Assembly: GCF_000372965.1 (NCBI RefSeq) | Contig: NZ_KB890024.1 | Coordinates: forward strand, 3,722,839-3,786,838 | Direction: 5' to 3' | Length of the DNA: 64,000 bases | Source: Hoeflea sp. 108 | Lineage (GTDB): Bacteria > Pseudomonadota > Alphaproteobacteria > Rhizobiales > Rhizobiaceae | Shown here: piece by piece, positions 51,824 through 60,325 of the stretch | How positions within the stretch are numbered: the stretch's first letter is position 1 | Layout of the letters: every line of letters starts with the position of its first letter | Notes under the pieces: generated by a model | The model's database searches: none | What the model was told of the DNA's origin: nothing | Seen by the model: the letters and a program-made list of their open reading frames with translations, nothing else | Position numbers and translations under genes: made by a program

Positions 51824-52606
51824 ATGACCAGCCTTCTCACCAACGCGTCTGCAATGACGGCTCTCCAGACGCTGTCGAGCACCAACAAGAATCTGGCCAC
51901 CACTCAAAATCGCATCGCCACCGGCCAGCGCGTTTCGACCGCCTCGGACAACGCCGCCTACTGGTCGATCGCGACCTCGATGCGCACCCAGACGGGCGCT
52001 CTGAGCGCCGTTCAGGATGCTCTCGGTCTCGGCGCCGCTGTCCTCGACACCGCTTCCTCCGCTCTGGAAGAGGCCATCGAGAAGACCAAGGAAATCGTCA
52101 AGAAGTACGTTGCCCGCGCAACGCCCGGCACCGACACCGCCGCCATCGACGCTGAAATCACCCAGCTGAAGGCCCAGGTCGTTTCGATCGCCCAGAACGC
52201 CAATTTCCAGGGCGTCAACATGCTCGAGACAGGTGGCACGGCCGCCAACATCGTGACCGGCTACCAGCCGGGCGCCGCTCCGACGACGATGACCGTCGCC
52301 GCCTACGACCTCGAGGCCGCCCTGACGGCTGCCACCGACGCGGCACTGACTGAAACCGCCCTGACGGCGATGAAGTCGAATGCCGCCACCATCGGCGCCG
52401 CCAAGACCCGCGTCGACTCGCAGATGTCATTCACCAGCAAGCTGATCGACTCGATCGACCGCGGTATCGGCCAGCTGGTCGACGCCGACATGAACAAGGA
52501 GTCGGCACGTCTCGCCGCCCTCCAGACCCAGCAGCAGCTCGGCATCCAGGCGCTTTCGATCGCCAATTCGAGCTCGCAGTCGCTGCTGTCGCTGTTCCGC
52601 AACTAA
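51824..52606 (+). CDS. Flagellin 2
   Basis: Filament subunit of 260 residues, a near-identical tandem copy of flagellin 1. Differences cluster at residues 25-40 (LATTQNRIATGQRVSTAS versus LGVTQGRIATGQRVATAS) and in the short central part (AATDAALTETALTAMKSNAATIG). The ends, including the DADMNKES segment and the SQSLLSLFRN terminus, are almost the same. The ATG follows AAGGAACAGG, as in copy 1. The pair probably mixes in one filament. The leader, coding region and terminator are all duplicated, so the copying event covered a whole transcription unit of about 1.25 kb. Confidence 0.94.
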   Translation: MTSLLTNASAMTALQTLSSTNKNLATTQNRIATGQRVSTASDNAAYWSIATSMRTQTGALSAVQDALGLGAAVLDTASSALEEAIEKTKEIVKKYVARATPGTDTAAIDAEITQLKAQVVSIAQNANFQGVNMLETGGTAANIVTGYQPGAAPTTMTVAAYDLEAALTAATDAALTETALTAMKSNAATIGAAKTRVDSQMSFTSKLIDSIDRGIGQLVDADMNKESARLAALQTQQQLGIQALSIANSSSQSLLSLFRN

Positions 52607-52978
52607 GATCGATCCGAGCCATCTCGGCAACAAGGACGCCGGGTCGTACCGCAAGGTACGGCCCGGTTTCGTTTTGTCTAATGCAAGCAGCAGATTGCAT
52701 TGCGCACCGGGGCTTCCACTCGGGCGGGTCGAATTACGTAACCGGCTGAATAAAATGGCATATTTCTACGTCTGAACGTCCAGCTGGCACATTCGCGGAT
52801 AGCCCCGCGCAAGCTTCCGGGCAGATCATTCCGCCGCGTCACCGACAGCGCCGGCAGGCTCTGATCAAGCGCCATTAATCAGCTATTAACCATACTTGTT
52901 TAGCTATGGTTAACCAGCCGCGTATGCAGCGGAAGCGCTACCGAAGGTGGCGCGAAACGACAGTGGGGGCCTTATCCG
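52607..52978 (+). promoter_or_regulatory. Gap between flagellins 2 and 3
   Basis: The 372 bases hold the flagellin 2 terminator, then a stretch without recognised features, then at 52878-52887 the ATCAGCTATT motif shared with the other two flagellin leaders. Overlapping it is TTAACCAT-N12-ATGGTTAA (52886-52913), 66-93 bases before the start of flagellin 3. Confidence 0.6.
52639..52666 (+). terminator. Terminator of flagellin 2
   Basis: CCGGGTCGTACC and GGTACGGCCCGG pair across GCAA, then TTTCGTTTT. It is the copy of the flagellin 1 terminator with a better T run. Confidence 0.88.
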
Positions 52979-53851
52979 ATGTCCAGCATCATGACCAACG
53001 CATCAGCGATGACTGCGCTGCAGAGCCTGAGCTCCACCAACAAGGCGCTCCAGGTTGCCCAGGGGCGCATCTCGACCGGCTTTCGCGTGGCCGAGGCTTC
53101 CGACAACGCCGCATATTGGTCCATCGCCACGACGATGCGCTCCGACAACGGCGCAAACTCGTCGGTGCAGGACGCGCTCGGTCTCGGCGCCGGCAAGGTT
53201 GACACGGCCTACACCGCACTGAAGGACATCATCGGCGTCATCGACAACATCAAGCAGAAGCTGATCACCGCGCGTGGCCAGGGACTGGACACGCGCAAGC
53301 AGGTCCAGGGCGAAATCGCGCCGCTGCTGGGCCACCTGAAGAGCGCTGCGATCGGCGCCAGCTATGCCGGCTCCAACATGCTGGCCACCGATGATCCTGG
53401 TCCGGTCGAAATCGTCTCTTCTTACAACCGCGCCGCCAACGGCACCGTCTCCCTGGGCAAGATCTCGATCGACATCTCGAACATCACCCTCTTTGCCGCC
53501 AACGGCACCGCCAGGCCGATCACCGCCGACATCATGGCGATCAACGTCGAAACCAACGGCACCGATGCTGACATCGACGGCTTCCTCGCCGACATCGAAA
53601 CGGCGCTGACAGGGTTCACCCTGGCGGCATCCGAGCTCGGCGCCGCGAAGTCGCATATCGACCTGCAGAAAGATTTTGTCTCCAAACTGATGGATTCCAT
53701 CGACCGTGGTGTCGGCCAGCTCGTCGACGCCGACATGAACAAGGAATCGACCCGCCTGCAGGCACTCCAGGTCCAGCAGCAGCTCGGTATCCAGGCGCTC
53801 TCCATCGCCAATTCCAACTCGCAGGCGATCCTGGCCCTGTTCAAGGGCTGA
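52979..53851 (+). CDS. Flagellin 3, divergent paralogue
   Basis: Filament subunit of 290 residues. It keeps the N-terminal SSIMTNASAMTALQSLSSTNK and FRVAEASDNAAYWSIATTMR and the C-terminal DADMNKESTRLQALQ and SQAILALFKG segments. The central part is different and about 30 residues longer than in flagellins 1 and 2, with YTALKDIIGVIDNIKQKL and VETNGTDADIDGFLAD. It is therefore a separate older paralogue, probably a minor filament component, as for FlaC/FlaD-type subunits of other rhizobia. Its upstream region shares only the ATCAGCTATT motif with the twins, and the ribosome site is weak. Confidence 0.93.
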   Translation: MSSIMTNASAMTALQSLSSTNKALQVAQGRISTGFRVAEASDNAAYWSIATTMRSDNGANSSVQDALGLGAGKVDTAYTALKDIIGVIDNIKQKLITARGQGLDTRKQVQGEIAPLLGHLKSAAIGASYAGSNMLATDDPGPVEIVSSYNRAANGTVSLGKISIDISNITLFAANGTARPITADIMAINVETNGTDADIDGFLADIETALTGFTLAASELGAAKSHIDLQKDFVSKLMDSIDRGVGQLVDADMNKESTRLQALQVQQQLGIQALSIANSNSQAILALFKG

Positions 53852-53879
53852 CCTGGCCACGCAACCGGCAGATTATCGA

Positions 53880-53915
53880 AAAGGGCCGCGCCTCGGGCGC
53901 GGCCCTTTCCATTTT
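53880..53915 (+). terminator. Terminator of flagellin 3
   Basis: AAAGGGCCGCGCC and GGCGCGGCCCTTT pair across TCG, followed by CCATTTTT. A classic intrinsic terminator before fliF. Confidence 0.9.
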
Positions 53916-53972
53916 TGCACAAGCTTCGACGTCTAGGGTCTCTGCGGAAGATATTGCGGGGAACCTACGCAC

Positions 53973-55619
53973 GTGCCCGAACAGCTCAGGACCATCGTCG
54001 CCAATCTGCAGAGTTTCGGCCCGCGCAAGCTGGCGATCCTCGGCGGCATCGCGGCGCTCGTCATCGCCGTGGTCGGCGTTGCCTCCATCTATCTCAATCG
54101 TCCGGCCTACGAGACGCTCTATGTCGGGCTCGAACGCTCCGACGTGAACCAGATCGGCATGGTGCTTGGCGAAGCCGGCATCGGCTTCGACGTCGCCTCC
54201 GACGGCACGACGGTCCTGGTTCCTGCCGGCAGCACCGCCAAGGCGCGCATGCTGCTCGCCGAAAAGGGCCTGCCCACCAGTTCCAACGCCGGTTACGAGC
54301 TGTTCGACAATGTCGGTTCGCTCGGCCTCACCTCTTTCATGCAGCAGGTCACCCGCGTCCGCGCACTGGAAGGCGAGATCGCCCGCACGATCCAGTCCAT
54401 CCAGGGCATCAAGTCCGCCCGCGTTCACATCGTCATGTCCGAGCGCGCCAACTTCCGCCGCGACGAGCAGAAGCCCTCCGCATCCGTCGTGATCCGCGCC
54501 TCCAGCGCCGACGCCGACAAGGCGGCGATGTCCATCCGTCACCTCGTCGCCGCGGCAGTTCCCGGCCTCGATTCCGAGCGCGTCACCGTGCTCGACGCTT
54601 CGGGCAACCTGCTCGCCTCGGGCGATGATCCCGCCAATTCCAGCGCCGCCCGCTCCATCGGCGTCGAGCGCACCGTCGAAACCCAGATCGAAGACAACAT
54701 CCGCCGCGCGCTCACAGCCTATCTCGGCCCCGACAATTTCCGCGCCAGCGTGAAGGCCGATGTCAACACCGACACGCGCCAGACCGAAGAGACCATCTTC
54801 GATCCCGAATCGCGCGTCGAGCGTTCGGTCCAGGTCGTCCGCGCCAACGAGAACTCAAACCAGAAGCAGTCGGCGACGCCCGCAACCGTCGAGCAGAACC
54901 TGCCCGACGCCGGCGCGGCTGCTACCGACGGCCCGCAGTCGACGTCGGCCAGCGACCGCAAGGAAGAAATCACCAACTACGAGATGAACTCCAAGCGCAT
55001 CGCCACGGTCTCGAACGGCTATTCGGTGACCAAGATGTCGATCGCCGTCGTCGTCAACCAGCAGCGCCTCGCCGCCATCCTCGGCCAGAACGCCACCCCG
55101 GAGGCGATTGCCGCCCGCGTCGCCGATATCCAGAAGATGGTCGCTTCCGCCACCGGCCTCGACGAAAAGCGCGGCGACATCATCAACGTCTCGGCGGTCG
55201 AGTTCATCGACGGCCTCGATGGAGTGCAGGTCGCAAGCCCCGGTGTCCTCGATTCGATCGGCCAGCACACCGGGACGCTGATCAACGCCGCTGCCTTCAT
55301 CGTCGTCGTCTTCCTCATCGCCTTCTTCGGCCTACGCCCGATGGCGGCCGCGCTCACCCAGTCCGGTGCCCCGGCCCTGCCGACCTTTGCCGGCCCGAGC
55401 TTCGAGGAGATGCAGCGGGCGCTGCCCAACGCCGAAGGAATGGCTTCCTTTGAGGAGGAGCCTGTCGCCCTGTCCGACCAGCGGTCACATGCCATGGACG
55501 ATCTGCGCAACAAGCTGCGTCCCGCCCCCCAGGACCGCCTCGCTCGCATGGTCGACATCAATGAAGAGCGCACCGCACTGATCCTGCGCAAATGGGCCGG
55601 CCAGGAGGTCGCCGCCTGA
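53973..55619 (+). CDS. fliF: Flagellar MS-ring protein FliF
   Basis: Inner-membrane ring on which the motor and export gate assemble. The 548-residue protein has an N-terminal transmembrane helix (LAILGGIAALVIAVVGVASIYLN at about 20-42). The ring-building motifs lie in the periplasm: GSTAKARMLLAEKGLP, RVRALEGEIARTIQSI and SARVHIV. A second helix is at about residues 430-450 (AAAFIVVVFLIAFFGLRPM), followed by a cytoplasmic FliG-binding tail. Translation starts at a GTG (53973) after GGGGAA. In Sinorhizobium fliF lies beside visN as I recall; here it follows the flagellins. Confidence 0.95.
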   Translation: MPEQLRTIVANLQSFGPRKLAILGGIAALVIAVVGVASIYLNRPAYETLYVGLERSDVNQIGMVLGEAGIGFDVASDGTTVLVPAGSTAKARMLLAEKGLPTSSNAGYELFDNVGSLGLTSFMQQVTRVRALEGEIARTIQSIQGIKSARVHIVMSERANFRRDEQKPSASVVIRASSADADKAAMSIRHLVAAAVPGLDSERVTVLDASGNLLASGDDPANSSAARSIGVERTVETQIEDNIRRALTAYLGPDNFRASVKADVNTDTRQTEETIFDPESRVERSVQVVRANENSNQKQSATPATVEQNLPDAGAAATDGPQSTSASDRKEEITNYEMNSKRIATVSNGYSVTKMSIAVVVNQQRLAAILGQNATPEAIAARVADIQKMVASATGLDEKRGDIINVSAVEFIDGLDGVQVASPGVLDSIGQHTGTLINAAAFIVVVFLIAFFGLRPMAAALTQSGAPALPTFAGPSFEEMQRALPNAEGMASFEEEPVALSDQRSHAMDDLRNKLRPAPQDRLARMVDINEERTALILRKWAGQEVAA

Positions 55620-56239
55620 TGTCGATCGCAGCACTGTTCGAACGGCTGACCGACTTCGCGCCGCATGCGTCGCGTGCGGATGACGACAAGCCTTTCCCCG
55701 CCCCGACCTACCCGCAGGCGGTGCCCGAACCCGACCTTCCCACACTGATTGCGATCGCAGTCACCGAGGCCGAAGAGGCGCTCACTGCCCGCCTCGTGGC
55801 CGAACATGAGGCAGCCCTCGAAGCCGAGCGCCAGCAGCATGCGGCCGAGCTGAGCGCGTTTGGCATCCACATGGGCACCGAGACCGGCACGGCCATGGCC
55901 GCTGGTCTGCGGGACATGGAGGCGCGTGTCGTTCATCTTGCCACCGATGCTGCCGCCCGCATCATCGCCGGTCTTGTCAGCGACGACATTCGCAAGCGCT
56001 CCATCGACGCCCTCGCAGCCGCAGTGCTGTCGGCCATGGAAGACCGTGAAGCGGTACGCATTCGCGTCAGTGGTCCGCAATTCATGTTCGACGCCTTGGC
56101 GACCGCCTTGGGGGAACGGGCGGGCAATGTCGACTTCACCGAAGCCACTGGCTTCGATCTGAGTGTGTCGATCGACGACAATCTGTTCGAGACCCGCCTT
56201 GGCGAATGGTCTTCGGCCCTTTCCGAGACCTTGCCATGA
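55619..56239 (+). CDS. fliH: FliH-like flagellar export ATPase regulator
   Basis: Probable negative regulator and docking partner of FliI. The 206-residue protein has a central glutamate/alanine-rich coiled-coil region (TEAEEALTARLVAEHEAALE, residues about 46-65, and on to RQQHAAELSAF). A C-terminal domain follows with ARIIAGLVSDDIRKRSIDALAAA and VRIRVSGPQFMFDAL, resembling the FliH/YscL/V-ATPase E-subunit end. FliH is poorly conserved and often missed in alphaproteobacteria. Its ATG overlaps the fliF stop and its stop overlaps the motB start, so it is translationally coupled to both. Identification rests on pattern and context. Confidence 0.72.
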   Translation: MSIAALFERLTDFAPHASRADDDKPFPAPTYPQAVPEPDLPTLIAIAVTEAEEALTARLVAEHEAALEAERQQHAAELSAFGIHMGTETGTAMAAGLRDMEARVVHLATDAAARIIAGLVSDDIRKRSIDALAAAVLSAMEDREAVRIRVSGPQFMFDALATALGERAGNVDFTEATGFDLSVSIDDNLFETRLGEWSSALSETLP

Positions 56240-57582
56240 GCGCCGCCGACAACAGCGATCCCCATCACCAGCAGATCATCATCGTCAGGCGTCATGCCGA
56301 CCACGACGACGGCCACCATGGCGGCGCCTGGAAGATCGCCTTCGCCGACTTCATGACGGCGATGATGTGCTTCTTCCTCGTCATGTGGCTGATCAGCGCC
56401 GCCAACGAGCAGACCAAGGCAGCGGTTGCGAGCTACTTCAACCCGGTCAAACTGGTCGACCGCCAGGCGAGCCGCAAAGGTCTTGAGGAAATGGGCGACG
56501 GTCCCAACTCCGTCGGCCTGACCGCCGAGGATCCTCAGCAGCCCGAAGCCAAGGCAGGCACCGACGGACGCAGCAGTGCCGGTCCCTCGACCGAGAAGAA
56601 CTCGATCGACACCGCCGACGCGGCCAAGAAATCCGACGACCACCTCTTCGCCGATCCCTACGCCGTGCTGGCCGAGATCGCGCAGGAGACCGGCGCCAAG
56701 GCCAACATCTCCGAGCGCGGCGACGGCGGCGCGCAACTGTCTGGCCCGTCGAGCGGCGCCACCGGTGGCGAAGCCTATCGCGATCCGTTCGCACCCGATT
56801 TCTGGACCGAGCAGGTGGCAACCCCCGCGGCCGAAGCCAGTGCCGAGCGCGCGGCCATCGAGGGCGAACCGGCCAAGCCCGGCGAGCCGACCGCGCGGTC
56901 CACGCCTTCCGCTCCGGTCAAGCATGTCGAAGAGCAGCCGACGACCGAGCAGGCTTCGGCCGCCGACGCGGCAACGCCCCCGCTGCCGCGAGACGCAGTC
57001 AAGCCTGCCGAAGCGGCGAAGCCGAACGACGCGACGAAATCCGGCGACGCTCCCAAGAGCGAGAAGGCCGAGGCTGAGGCAATGGCCGAGCAGCCCAAGG
57101 AGCCAGCCCCCACCAAGGAAACGGTCCAGGACGCCGACGCCATCCGCCAGGAACTTGCCGCGGCGATCAAGCCGGGCCAGAACCTGCCCGACGGCCTCTC
57201 GGTCGTCGCCACCGACAAGGGCGTGGTCATCTCGGTCACCGAGCAGCTCGACTTTGGCATGTTCGAGATCGGCTCCGCCGTGCCGCGCCGCGAACTGATC
57301 CTGGCGATGGAAAAGATCGCCAAGACCATTGCCACTCATCCAGGCAACGTCTCGATCAACGGCCACACTGACGCCCGCCCCTTCCGCAACGCCAGCTACG
57401 ACAACTGGCGTCTGTCCACCGCCCGTGCGCACTCCGCCTATTACATGCTGGTACGTGCCGGCCTGGACGAAAAGCGTGTCGTCGAGGTCGGTGGTTTCGC
57501 CGATCGCAAGCTCAAGGATCCGTCCGAGCCGTTCTCGCCAGTCAACCGCCGCATCGAAATCCTGCTGGAGAAGCCTGAATGA
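56236..57582 (+). CDS. motB: Flagellar stator protein MotB
   Basis: Stator subunit that anchors MotA to peptidoglycan and carries the proton-conducting Asp. The 448-residue protein has a histidine-rich N-terminus (HADHDDGHHGG). One transmembrane helix contains the proton site in FADFMTAMMCFFLVMWLIS (Asp at about residue 39). A long Ala/Pro/Glu/Lys-rich linker spans about residues 60-300. The OmpA-like peptidoglycan domain has NVSINGHTDARPF and STARAHSAYYMLVRAG. It is longer than enteric MotB because of the linker, typical of rhizobia. It is coupled to fliH and motC by four-base overlaps. Confidence 0.95.
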   Translation: MSAADNSDPHHQQIIIVRRHADHDDGHHGGAWKIAFADFMTAMMCFFLVMWLISAANEQTKAAVASYFNPVKLVDRQASRKGLEEMGDGPNSVGLTAEDPQQPEAKAGTDGRSSAGPSTEKNSIDTADAAKKSDDHLFADPYAVLAEIAQETGAKANISERGDGGAQLSGPSSGATGGEAYRDPFAPDFWTEQVATPAAEASAERAAIEGEPAKPGEPTARSTPSAPVKHVEEQPTTEQASAADAATPPLPRDAVKPAEAAKPNDATKSGDAPKSEKAEAEAMAEQPKEPAPTKETVQDADAIRQELAAAIKPGQNLPDGLSVVATDKGVVISVTEQLDFGMFEIGSAVPRRELILAMEKIAKTIATHPGNVSINGHTDARPFRNASYDNWRLSTARAHSAYYMLVRAGLDEKRVVEVGGFADRKLKDPSEPFSPVNRRIEILLEKPE

Positions 57583-59027
57583 GGCTCGCGGCGACCTTCG
57601 CTGGTGCCGGCCTGATCGCCCTCATCGCGGCGACAGCGCCCGACCATGCGCGCGCCAGCGAGGCGCCGGGGCTGGAACCTTACCAGATGGTCCGCTGCCT
57701 GCAGCTGGTCCAGGATCGTATCGCCGCGGGCGACCAGGCATCGCTGCCAATGCAGCGTCGCCTGCTCGAAATGACCGACGAGCGCATGCGCACCGCCGAT
57801 CCCGCGTCGTTCAAGGATCCCAAGAATTTCCGCGCCCTGCTCATCTACGCCATGAGCGGCGGCAACCCGCTGACCATCGAGCAGGTCGTCTCGCGCCTCA
57901 CGCTCGAGGACGCCGACAAGCAGATGGCCCAGGGCGTCATCGATTATCTCCGCGGCAAGCCCAAGGGCACGATCGACGCCCTCGCATCCATCAACCCGCT
58001 GACCGAGACTTCCGAGCTCGGCGCGTTCCTAGCGCTGGTCAAGGGGTCCGTCAGCGTCGCCGACCAGCCCGAGCAGGCGGTCAAGCTGTTCGACCAGGCG
58101 CGGCTGATGAGCCCCGGCACACTTGTCGAGGAAGCCGCCTTGCGCCGCTCGGTGGCGCTTGCGCCGCGCATCGGCGACGGCGGCCGCTTCCTTCACAACT
58201 CGCTGCAATATGTACGCAACTATCTGCGCTCGCCCTATGCCAGCCAGTTCGCCGACGCCTTCGTGACCGGTGTGGTCGCCCTGAATGGTCAGATCAATCT
58301 CGACGCGCTGGCCGAAGTCACCGCCATGATGGACGCCGAGCAGGAGAAGGTCGTCTACCTGCGCATCGCCCGCCGCGCCGCCATCGACGGTCTTGCCGAA
58401 CTGTCCACCTTCGCCGCCCGCAAGGCCGAGCAAGGCCGCGACGGCCAGCGCAACGACAACGACCCGCGTGCCCAGCTCTATTCCGGTCTGTCCGGCGTCA
58501 CCTCGGGCACGTCTGGCGACATGCTCGACAAGCTCGGCAGCATCGACCGCAGCAAGCTTTCCAAGGGCGACCGCGCACTTCTCGAAGCCGTCGAAGCCAT
58601 CGCTTCCGAAGTCACCTCTGCCGTGCCGACGCCCGTCGAACGGGCGCAGAAGCCGGTCGATATCGCCAACCTGCCTCCAGTCCCGCTCGATACGCAGCCC
58701 GGGCCAAGCGACCCCATGATCCCGGACGCGGCTGCGCCAGTGCCGGCCACGCCGGCTCCAGCGGCATCGACACCGGCACAGGCCCCGACCGCTGCGCCGG
58801 CAAGAACGACGGTCCGCGAGGTGGTGCCCTCGCCGGTTCCAGTGCCTGCGCCCGCAACAGCGGCAGCCCCGGCGCCGGAACAGCATGCCCCGTCGTCGTC
58901 CCCCCAGCAGACGGCATCGCACCCGACGCCACAGCAGCCGGCCGCCGAGCCTGAAGATCCCAAGATCATCGAAGCGCGACGCACGCTCGAAGCCATTGAC
59001 GAACTACTAGGAGCCTCCCCCAAATGA
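57579..59027 (+). CDS. motC: Periplasmic motility protein MotC
   Basis: Rhizobial periplasmic motor protein that binds MotB and controls stator opening; MotE is its chaperone. The 482-residue precursor has a signal peptide ending DHARA (residue 26). An alpha-helical, TPR-like body has EPYQMVRCLQLVQDRIAAGDQ, cited by EPYQMVRCLQ, LLIYAMSGGNP and QPEQAVKLFDQARLMSPGTL. A low-complexity Pro/Ala tail spans about residues 365-455, and the end is PKIIEARRTLEAIDELLGAS. It overlaps motB and fliK by four bases each, matching the motB-motC-fliK order of Sinorhizobium. Confidence 0.93.
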   Translation: MRLAATFAGAGLIALIAATAPDHARASEAPGLEPYQMVRCLQLVQDRIAAGDQASLPMQRRLLEMTDERMRTADPASFKDPKNFRALLIYAMSGGNPLTIEQVVSRLTLEDADKQMAQGVIDYLRGKPKGTIDALASINPLTETSELGAFLALVKGSVSVADQPEQAVKLFDQARLMSPGTLVEEAALRRSVALAPRIGDGGRFLHNSLQYVRNYLRSPYASQFADAFVTGVVALNGQINLDALAEVTAMMDAEQEKVVYLRIARRAAIDGLAELSTFAARKAEQGRDGQRNDNDPRAQLYSGLSGVTSGTSGDMLDKLGSIDRSKLSKGDRALLEAVEAIASEVTSAVPTPVERAQKPVDIANLPPVPLDTQPGPSDPMIPDAAAPVPATPAPAASTPAQAPTAAPARTTVREVVPSPVPVPAPATAAAPAPEQHAPSSSPQQTASHPTPQQPAAEPEDPKIIEARRTLEAIDELLGASPK

Positions 59028-60325
59028 CCGACGGCATCGGTTCGGCGATTGTGAGCACGCCCACCAGGCAGGCTTTCGCCAACGATCGTTCCTCCCTGCA
59101 GGGTGGCGACGAGCAGGCCGATTTCGGCCAGGCCTTGCTCGACCCGAAGAAGGGTGGCGAACGCACCGCCAAGGAGCCGCGTGTCGATGGCGGCGCACAG
59201 CACGAGAAGCGCTGGCAGAAATTTGCCGAGCGGCTTGCCGCCAAGGATGCCGGCGACGTCGAAGGCACCGTCGAGCGCGACGTCGCGGCCAAGGACGACG
59301 CAAAGATCGAAGACGCGGAAACAACCCTGCCCGCCCCCGTCGCCAAGGAGCCAGCCGCCAACGATCAGAACGTCGAAGCTGCCATGCCGCTGGTGCTTGC
59401 ATTGAGCGAGTTGCGCAAGGCGGCCAGCCAGCCGGCAACCTCCGGCGGCGCACAGGCGACCTCGGGCGAAGCAGGCGATGCCGCTGTCCCGACCGAAGGC
59501 ACCGATGCCGCTCTGGCCGAAGGCCAGCCATTCGCATCAGGCAAGTCGGCGGCGCGCCCGAATGGCGGCTCCGCACTTCCGCCGGCACTGGCGGGCGCAA
59601 CTGACGCGGCGACCACAGGGGAAGCGGCAGCGCAGGCAAAACCGGCTGGCGATGCGACCGGCGAAGCCGCGGCGCCAGCCGACAAGCCGGCTCGGCCCAC
59701 GCCTGCGCGGCAGCCCGAACAGGCGGCGGCAACCAATCGCGTCACCGTCATTTCCGAGCAGATGATCCCCGCGCCCGCGACCCCATCCACCGGCTCGACG
59801 GCAGGCGCCCTTGCGCTCGCGATCGCGTCGGGAGCGCCGCGTCAAACGGCCGCTGTATCGGCCGTTCAGCAGCTGCAGGCCAACAGTTCAAGCACGCCTG
59901 GAACGCAGGTTTTGAAGATCCAGCTGCGCCCCGTCGAACTTGGCATGGTGACGGCAAGCTTGCACCTGTCGGGAGATCAACTGTCGGTTGAAATCCAGGT
60001 CGAGAACACTGAAGCCTACAATCGCCTGTCGACCGATCGTGACGCCATCAACAGCGCCCTGCGCGGCCTGGGTTTCGACGTCGACCGCGTCACCATCCAG
60101 CAACCTCAGGCAGCATCGAACAGCCAGGCGCGCACGGATGGCGGTGCGCTTTCGCCAGGCTCCGGAGGCCGCGACCAGCAAGCCTTCCAATCGGGAGGAA
60201 CGGGTAGCGAAGGCAGGCAATCAGGCAACGGCAGAACGACAGGAGGGGCGACAAATGATGAAGGCAGTACACGCAACATCTCGTCGGCTCGCACTGATGG
60301 TCCTGGCGGCAGCCGCTACATCTAG
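59024..60325 (+). CDS. fliK: Flagellar hook-length control protein FliK (formerly MotD in rhizobia)
   Basis: Measures hook length and triggers the FlhB specificity switch. The 433-residue protein has a long, low-complexity Ala/Thr/Glu N-terminal region to about residue 285. A compact Flg_hook-type C-terminal domain follows with VLKIQLRPVELGMVTASLHL and SVEIQVENTEAYNRLSTDR, and a Gly/Ser-rich tail. This domain order is that of FliK. The start overlaps the motC stop, and the last 71 bases overlap the next gene in another frame. Confidence 0.92.
   Translation: MTDGIGSAIVSTPTRQAFANDRSSLQGGDEQADFGQALLDPKKGGERTAKEPRVDGGAQHEKRWQKFAERLAAKDAGDVEGTVERDVAAKDDAKIEDAETTLPAPVAKEPAANDQNVEAAMPLVLALSELRKAASQPATSGGAQATSGEAGDAAVPTEGTDAALAEGQPFASGKSAARPNGGSALPPALAGATDAATTGEAAAQAKPAGDATGEAAAPADKPARPTPARQPEQAAATNRVTVISEQMIPAPATPSTGSTAGALALAIASGAPRQTAAVSAVQQLQANSSSTPGTQVLKIQLRPVELGMVTASLHLSGDQLSVEIQVENTEAYNRLSTDRDAINSALRGLGFDVDRVTIQQPQAASNSQARTDGGALSPGSGGRDQQAFQSGGTGSEGRQSGNGRTTGGATNDEGSTRNISSARTDGPGGSRYI

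Noticed and set aside
50397..52666. Insertion sequence or transposon explaining the flagellin repeat
   Set aside because: No transposase, terminal inverted repeats or target duplication; the repeat unit is a gene with its leader and terminator.
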